Shown here: positions 59,120 to 64,000 of the stretch, piece after piece
Layout: each line of letters opens with the position of its first letter
Position numbering within the stretch: the first letter of the stretch is position 1
Source of the DNA: Vitellaria paradoxa
Taxonomy: Eukaryota; Streptophyta; Magnoliopsida; Ericales; Sapotaceae
Direction: 5' to 3'
DNA length: 64,000 bases
NCBI GenBank assembly: GCA_019916065.1
Contig: CM034241.1
Span: 11,941,223-12,005,222 of the forward strand
Notes under the pieces: model-generated
Database searches by the model: none
The model's input: only the letters and a program-made list of their open reading frames with translations
Told to the model about the DNA's origin: nothing
Made by a program: the position numbers and the translations under genes

Positions 59120-61776
59120 TCACTTCTCTCTCTTTTTAGTAGGATCACTCTCCACAATTAGATTAATGTCTTTAAGTCCTTGGGAAGTAGTGTCCTTCTG
59201 TGAACTCTCCACTTCAACCTCTCCTTCCTCAATGTTTTCTTCAACAGTTTGGATGAAAGGAGTCTGAGATGGGCGTTCAAAGCTGAACTGAGGAGCTGGA
59301 CGTTGCGGATCTAGATAAGGGACCTCTGTATATATAGGGTTGGTGCGATCAATGTTGTTCCTCTTCATGGCAGCCTCCCAACCCTCAAGGAAGAAGTCGT
59401 TGTGACCATCCCTCATTTGTTTCACGCAGTCGCTTATTTGAGCCTCAACCTCAGCTTTAGCTTTCTTTTCGGCTCCCCGAAGGGTAGTCTCTTTCTCTTC
59501 CAGAGCTCGAGTCTTGAGCACAAGTTCTGCTCGGAGGCCATCAAGTTCCTGCCTCAATTTGGTGTGCTCGGCTCCAGAATCCCCCAACTCTTTAGAAAGC
59601 CTATCTTGCTCGTCCTTAGAAGAGGACAGCTCAATCTCGGCTTTGGAAAGTTTACCCTTGGTTTCCAACAGCTCCTCGTCTCTTCTGACCAAGATTTTGT
59701 CCATGAACTCCACACGAGCCTTGCTTCCCTCTACTTGGCCAAGCGCAGAGTTGAGCTGCTGCTCGAGATCCTTCTTCTCATCCTGAAGCTGGATCCTCTC
59801 TTTTGCCAAAATATCATTGCTGGATTGGAGATTTTTCTTCTCCTTCTCCAAGCTCCTTACACTCGTTTTCAGATCTTTGATCTCTGACCTGTCCAGCTCA
59901 ACTTTGGCATCGAGGGCCTAGCTCCGAGCAATCAGCTCCATGGTATAGAGAGAAGTCTGAAGATAAAGGAGAAAGTTAGAGAGAGCTCGGTGGCAAAAGG
60001 ATATTCATAGAGGGAAAAAATTAAAGGGAATATCGTTGTACTTACAGAGATGGCGTTCTTCATCAGTGTTTTGTAGATCTCCTCCAGCTTATTCTTCCTC
60101 GTGGCCTGGACGTCCCGAGGAGGGAGGACTCCTTTGAGGTACTCCTCGGCATGGTGAAAGGTTGAGTCTTGGATTGTAAATGGTTGGCCTTGAGGGAACT
60201 CGAGGCTGGGAACGAGGATTGTCGGGGTGAAGGGAGGAGAGTCTCGAACCGGATTGATCGGTTACTCAATTACAAGAGGCACGGGCCCAGTTGGTCGAGC
60301 AAGTGGAGGTTCAACGGCCTTGGGTGGCGCGTCTTTAGAAGGAGCTGCCTCATTCTTGGAGGTCTCCCTTGTCAGCATTGGGGATTCGATGACCTGAACC
60401 TCCCTCGGAGACAAAGTCTTAGCCTTCTTCTGCTGAGGGGGACTAGAGGGTTTTTGTCGAAGAGCCTCCTGCTCTTTCTCCTTTTCAATTTTCACCCTGA
60501 GGATTTGTTCGGCGGTGATAGGAAAAGGAGCCTTCCCCTCGTCGAGTTTTCTTTTACTGGTAGCCTTCTGCTCCTTAGCTTTTTTTTTCTTTGCCTCCTC
60601 AACCTTTTGCTCCTTAGCTCTTGCCAGATCAAGTTTCTTGTAGTTAATCTTGGGAGCCATAGCGGTTGCTTCCTCCTCAGGAATGAACTCAGCGGTCCCA
60701 GGAAGGCTAACTTCATTTTCTTCCCCCTTGTCATCCGAGCTGGAGAGATATTCAAAGGCAGGAGGGGGCTTTAGCTCTTCTTTTTCTTCTTCCTCTTCCT
60801 CATCCAAAAGAGCAAGTCTCCGCCTTCTCAGTTGCCCAGCGGGTGAGAAAGATGTAGTCTCTAGAGCAAAAACTTGTTCAGCGACCAAAGGAACAGCAAA
60901 AAGGGGTGGACGAACCCACTCTGGGTGCTTCAGCGCGTAGAAGTTCTCTTTCTCGTTGGCAGTAGCCCTGAACCACCACTGGAGCCGCCTGAATGCTTCT
61001 GTGGTGGCAAAACCTTGGGGGGGGAGCGATGAATGTTTGGTGAGAAGGAGTGAAGTTGAACAAAATTGGAACCGCTCTCGCGAAGGGGTAAAGGTCAAGA
61101 ACCCCGAGGAATTTAAATACTTGGTTGAGATGATCCTTGTCTGCACGAGTATCGCCGGCCCAGAACTTCGTTGCTTGTTCGGCTGCATAGAAATCAAACT
61201 AAGAGGTTAGTGTACTCCCAGAAAGTGGGAAGTCGAGGAAGAGTAAGAGCTGGTAGCACTTGAAATCAACCAACCTGGGCCCAAACAAGCCAGAGGGACG
61301 ATTGGAAAACGATCTTTGTCCGTATCGTGTGTCTAGTGACCCATGACGAAGCACAGGTCACTTTCTGATTTAATCATATTTGGCAGCATATGGACCAAGG
61401 ATTTTTCTGGTCGGGATTTCAAATACTACCTGTTCTCATCCTTCTTCACCTTCTGGATAGAATAGCAATAAAACAGATCCCACTCAAAAATGTGGAAGCC
61501 GTATCGCCTATTTATTTCTACCACCCCATTGACTATTCTGTAGAAATTGTGGGTGAGATTTCTAGGTCCAAGGTCTAGGATGCTCATGACAGAGCGAAGG
61601 AAAGGATGTAGGGGGAACTTAAGGCCACCTTCAGTGATGGCTACTACGGGGAATTCCCCTGGTGCACGCTTGCCCTTCTGGGCAAGCCTGATTCCCACAT
61701 TTGGGAGAATCTGATACTTTTCCTTGAAAACCATAATTTTTTTCTTAGAGTTGAGCTTATTCGCGAGTTTACCCAT
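59120..61776 (-). pseudogene. Antisense gene of the Tat element, spliced, with gypsy-type domain and coiled coil
   Basis: Reads opposite to gag-pol. The true ATG is 61776 (MGKLANKLNSKKK); the open frame upstream of it starts with GTG. Residues from GEFPVVAITEGGLKFPLHPF to HIFEWDLFYCYSIQKVKK (about 61665-61440) resemble the putative gypsy-type transposon domain (PF04195) found in plant genomes. After a TAG at 61426 the text continues with YLKSRPEKSLVHML-like and FRRLQWWFRATANEKENFY (about 61010-60940). An acidic then very basic segment follows (EEEEEEKEEL; KKKKAKEQKATSKRK). A GT-AG intron (60045-59957, GTAAGT...TCTTCAG) joins to a long coiled coil (59890-59350) and an acidic tail ending KKREK at 59120. 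Function unknown; stops at Gln- or Trp-like places make this copy a pseudogene. Confidence 0.7.
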
Positions 61777-61919
61777 ATTAGAAGACGCTAGATTAGAAAG
61801 ATTCACTCACCAGGAACAAAGATCTACAGGAGAAGTGAAAGCTGGAAAGATGAGAGCTCAGAGAAGAAAGCAAAGGAAACTAGAAAGCTCGAATCACAGA
61901 AAGGGAGCGAAGAAGATGA

Positions 61920-61950
61920 ATCGTGCATATATATATGTGTATGTATATCT
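61920..61950 (-). promoter_or_regulatory. Possible TATA region for the antisense gene
   Basis: On the minus strand a TATATATATATG-type run lies about 145-175 bases upstream of the ATG at 61776 and inside the element's own 3' region. It is the only clear TATA-like site there. Inferred only from position and sequence. Confidence 0.35.
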
Positions 61951-62250
61951 GTGGGAGGCAAAAGGACAGCGGGCAGTAAAACATGCATTTATTACCGCCC
62001 CGATTTTTGAATTTTTGACCACTCACATTTTAACACTTCGGATCTGGGGTTCTGTGTAAGCGGCGCGGCAAATAAAAAGCTGAAGGGACGTTACGCGTGT
62101 CGTTACCAGGACAGAGAAATGGCTAATCGAATTTGAAGCGCCTCAGGAGGACACTAAACGACAAATCGCACGGGAAAGATTGAAAGGATTGGTAAGGTAA
62201 GACTTTTCTGCTTTGCTACTCTACTCGGAAAATATATTTTTCCAACCAGA

Positions 62251-62262
62251 GTGGAGGCAAAA
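62251..62262 (+). promoter_or_regulatory. Polypurine tract of the Tat element
   Basis: GTGGAGGCAAAA directly before the 3' LTR start TGTTGGG. Confidence 0.6.
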
Positions 62263-63141
62263 TGTTGGGTAAAATAATACTTTGACATGTGGAGTGCCGA
62301 ACAGTATAGTCAAGGTGCCACGTGGTCCAATGCCGAACATCTTTGACTGTGTCATATGGTCGTTGATCGAACACGTTGACATGTGACACGTGGCATTCTG
62401 TCGAACAGATAATTGATGGCACGGGCATTCTGCGTGAGTGTTTTACATTGACACGCGTCTTTGGATTAATATTCCAGCGCATACCCTGATTCTCCGTATC
62501 AGTGGATTACGTTTGCTACGTGGCAGTAGCCGAAGACCTTAGTAGTTAATTTGTTCAGCCCATCGATTGGCAGCTAATAAACGTTAGGCCTGGGACCCAC
62601 AGCATTAACGAGGGATCACAACCATAAATGCACCATAGTTATGACTGAACTTAGTATTTATCTCTAAGGCGGTAACTAAATTAGTTCATTTCGTTACGAG
62701 TAATTGATAGATGTGACAGGTAGACAGTTTGACAACTGAGTTCTGGCTATATTGCCATGATTAACTACCAGAAGCATTTAATTGAAAGTATGGGGCATTA
62801 AATAAGAAGTGGAAGGCATTTAAAGGAAGAAAGGAAAAGAGGCACACGGAAGCATGGATGTAGTCAAATCACAGGTATTATTTTATTTACATTACTATAA
62901 ATCCAACATTACACTTGACAATAAAGGTAAGCTGACTATTGCCAACTTAAGCTGCTGTTCATTTCTTCTCTAGTAAAGCTTTCTTCCCTGAGCTACTTGC
63001 TTACTTAAGCATCGGAGGGTTTTCCAGCCAGAGACCTCCACTCCGGCCGTAACCTTTCTTCTGTCTTTGTTTGGCAGGTTGTTGATTGCATTTCTGGTTG
63101 GCGTGGTCAGCAGTTTCGGCGGTAAATTTTGCTACCGAACA
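62263..63141 (+). repeat. 3' LTR of the Tat element (879 bp)
   Basis: Same length as the 5' LTR, about 29 differences by eye, mostly transitions. Ends CTACCGAACA where the 5' LTR has CTGCCGAACA. Confidence 0.95.
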
Positions 63142-63250
63142 GATTGTAGTCAAGTTGCATTCACTTCTTACAGAAAGGTTTGTTTGAATCATTTGCAGCT
63201 TCCAAAGATTTAGGATGGATTGCCATTTTTTCTACCTTTCATGGCATGAG
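63142..63250 (+). pseudogene. CTP synthase fragment, continuation after the Tat insertion
   Basis: After the Tat element the host text resumes with the GATTG duplication. GTTGCATTC...CAGAAAGGTTTGTTTG...TTGCAGCTTC resembles the exon that follows SYLSVLK in plant CTP synthase (an ALLHASVA-type start and an IAASDLED-type end), here decayed by small indels. The Tat element therefore inserted at or near the start of this exon. A further exon-like piece near 63747-63790 (EYVFLTPG after TTGATGCAG) fits the VLVPGGFG-type glutaminase motif but is weak. Confidence 0.5.
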
Positions 63251-64000
63251 CTCATTGGTTTGAAACCAGAATTTCTGCTACTTCCATTCTAGGGTAGTTT
63301 TGGATTAAATTGCCTCACTTATCAATTAAAGGTAAAATAGAGAATAAATAAACTTGTTTTAGGCAATGTAATAGACTTTTTCAATCAGATTTTCTTACAA
63401 GTTGATGTTTTTAATTTATTCAAATTTTTTGCCATGTTCCAAAAGTTTTTATACAATTGATGTTGAGATGAAGCTAATTTTTCAAGCGAAGTCTTCTTTT
63501 TCTTTATTTTTTATTTTTTTATCACGACATTGAACCAGTTGTTACTATTGACCCATAACTTGTTCGAAAGGTTTCAATCGGTTTTATATGTAAAACAGTT
63601 TCAGCCAGTGGACTGCACTGTTCATTGGTCCAGTCCAATTTTGAAAACTACAATAATCCATGTTTATGTGATGCTTATAAGCTGCACAAGTATATATACA
63701 TATATATATATTTGGAGCTAATAGTTAATAATATTTTTGATGCAGAATATGTGTTTTTGACTCCTGGCCTTTGTTTAGGATAAGGTGAATTGAGATCATG
63801 TGAAAAGATTTACATTGTCTGGGAGGAGAATGGGACTGAATGGAAGTAAATGGTGGTAACCCATTCACCTCCATCAATCAAATTTGAACCTATAAATAAT
63901 ATTCATTACACTAACTACTTTCCCAGACTCAATTGGCTATCCAGCAGAATCTACACAATTGCTTTTCTCCAAGCTCACCCAAGGTTTGACATCTAATCCT
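63251..64000. other. Intron-like DNA of the captured fragment, to the window edge
   Basis: AT-rich, intron-like text with a (TA)n run (about 63692-63711). Apart from the weak exon near 63747-63790 I see no coding region, and no CACTA right terminus is found before 64000. Confidence 0.45.

Larger units (their letters stand above)
51095..63141 (+). mobile_element. Ty3/gypsy LTR retrotransposon, Tat lineage (12.05 kb)
   Basis: Perfect 5-bp target duplication GATTG (51090-51094 and 63142-63146). LTRs are both 879 bp and differ at about 29 sites (roughly 3.3%). The primer site is TTTGGCGCCCACCGTGGGGC, not the initiator-Met type. Gag-pro-pol is one frame from 52072 to 57637 except for one shift in RT, with a second RNase H domain after RT, the hallmark of the Tat lineage. 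Downstream lie a 146-bp tandem repeat and a spliced gene on the opposite strand. It sits inside the CTP synthase fragment. Confidence 0.93.

Noticed and set aside
59402..61210. Several + strand open frames across 59402-61210
   Set aside because: They are the complement of the antisense gene, which has the coherent domain text, codon pattern and splice signals.

Overview
This window looks like a transposon-dense intergenic block from a flowering plant nuclear genome, probably a eudicot. The evidence is AT-rich DNA full of nested plant-type elements: CACTA/En-Spm, Ty1/copia of the Tork type, and Ty3/gypsy of the Tekay/Del and Tat types. Primer-binding sites of the initiator-Met tRNA type (TGGTATCAGAGC) and spliced plant gene fragments agree with this. 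I see no intact host gene and no complete rRNA or tRNA gene. Every coding region belongs to a mobile element or is a decayed gene fragment.

Layout. (1) 1-9420 is the 5' part of a minus-strand CACTA element. It has a TNPA-like gene (28-894), a TNP2 transposase gene (998-4467), 202-bp tandem repeats, long AT-rich spacers, and a right terminus with palindromic subterminal repeats ending at 9420. (2) 9421-11735 holds AT-rich inverted and direct repeats, a small CACTA-like element and a possible MITE. (3) 11736-17767 is an old Tork-type copia element with LTRs of about 1 kb and target-site duplication (TSD) GCCTA/GCCTG. (4) 18600-18821 is a MITE. 19001-23660 is a very decayed copia element with LTRs under 90 bp and an extra LTR-like module inside its 3' end. 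(5) 24232-31612 is a three-level nest: a hAT-like element holds a copia element (25316-31533, TSD GTAAC), which holds a 1366-bp non-autonomous CACTA element (26215-27580, TSD TCA) inside its gag gene. (6) 32917-46852 is a solo-LTR-like element with 122-bp inverted ends and TSD TATTA. It is split by a very young Tekay-like gypsy element (33794-45945, TSD GTATC) whose 3.67-kb LTRs are nearly identical. (7) From 48778 a second CACTA terminus opens an element that carries fragments of two host genes on the + strand, exon 1 of a ROP/RAC small GTPase and several exons of CTP synthase. The CTP synthase fragment is split at 51095-63141 by a 12-kb Tat-lineage gypsy element (TSD GATTG). The Tat element carries a 146-bp tandem repeat and a spliced antisense gene downstream of pol.

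How it fits together. TSDs and interrupted reading frames give a clear nesting order. Divergence between paired LTRs runs from roughly 0.25% (Tekay) through 3-4% (Tat and the third copia) to strongly diverged (first copia). Most premature stops are TAG or TAA at places where the family normally has Gln or Trp. That pattern fits C-to-T decay of methylated, silenced DNA. The most unusual parts are the CACTA element with a ROP and CTP synthase capture, the antisense gene of the Tat element, and the inverted-end element around the Tekay insertion.
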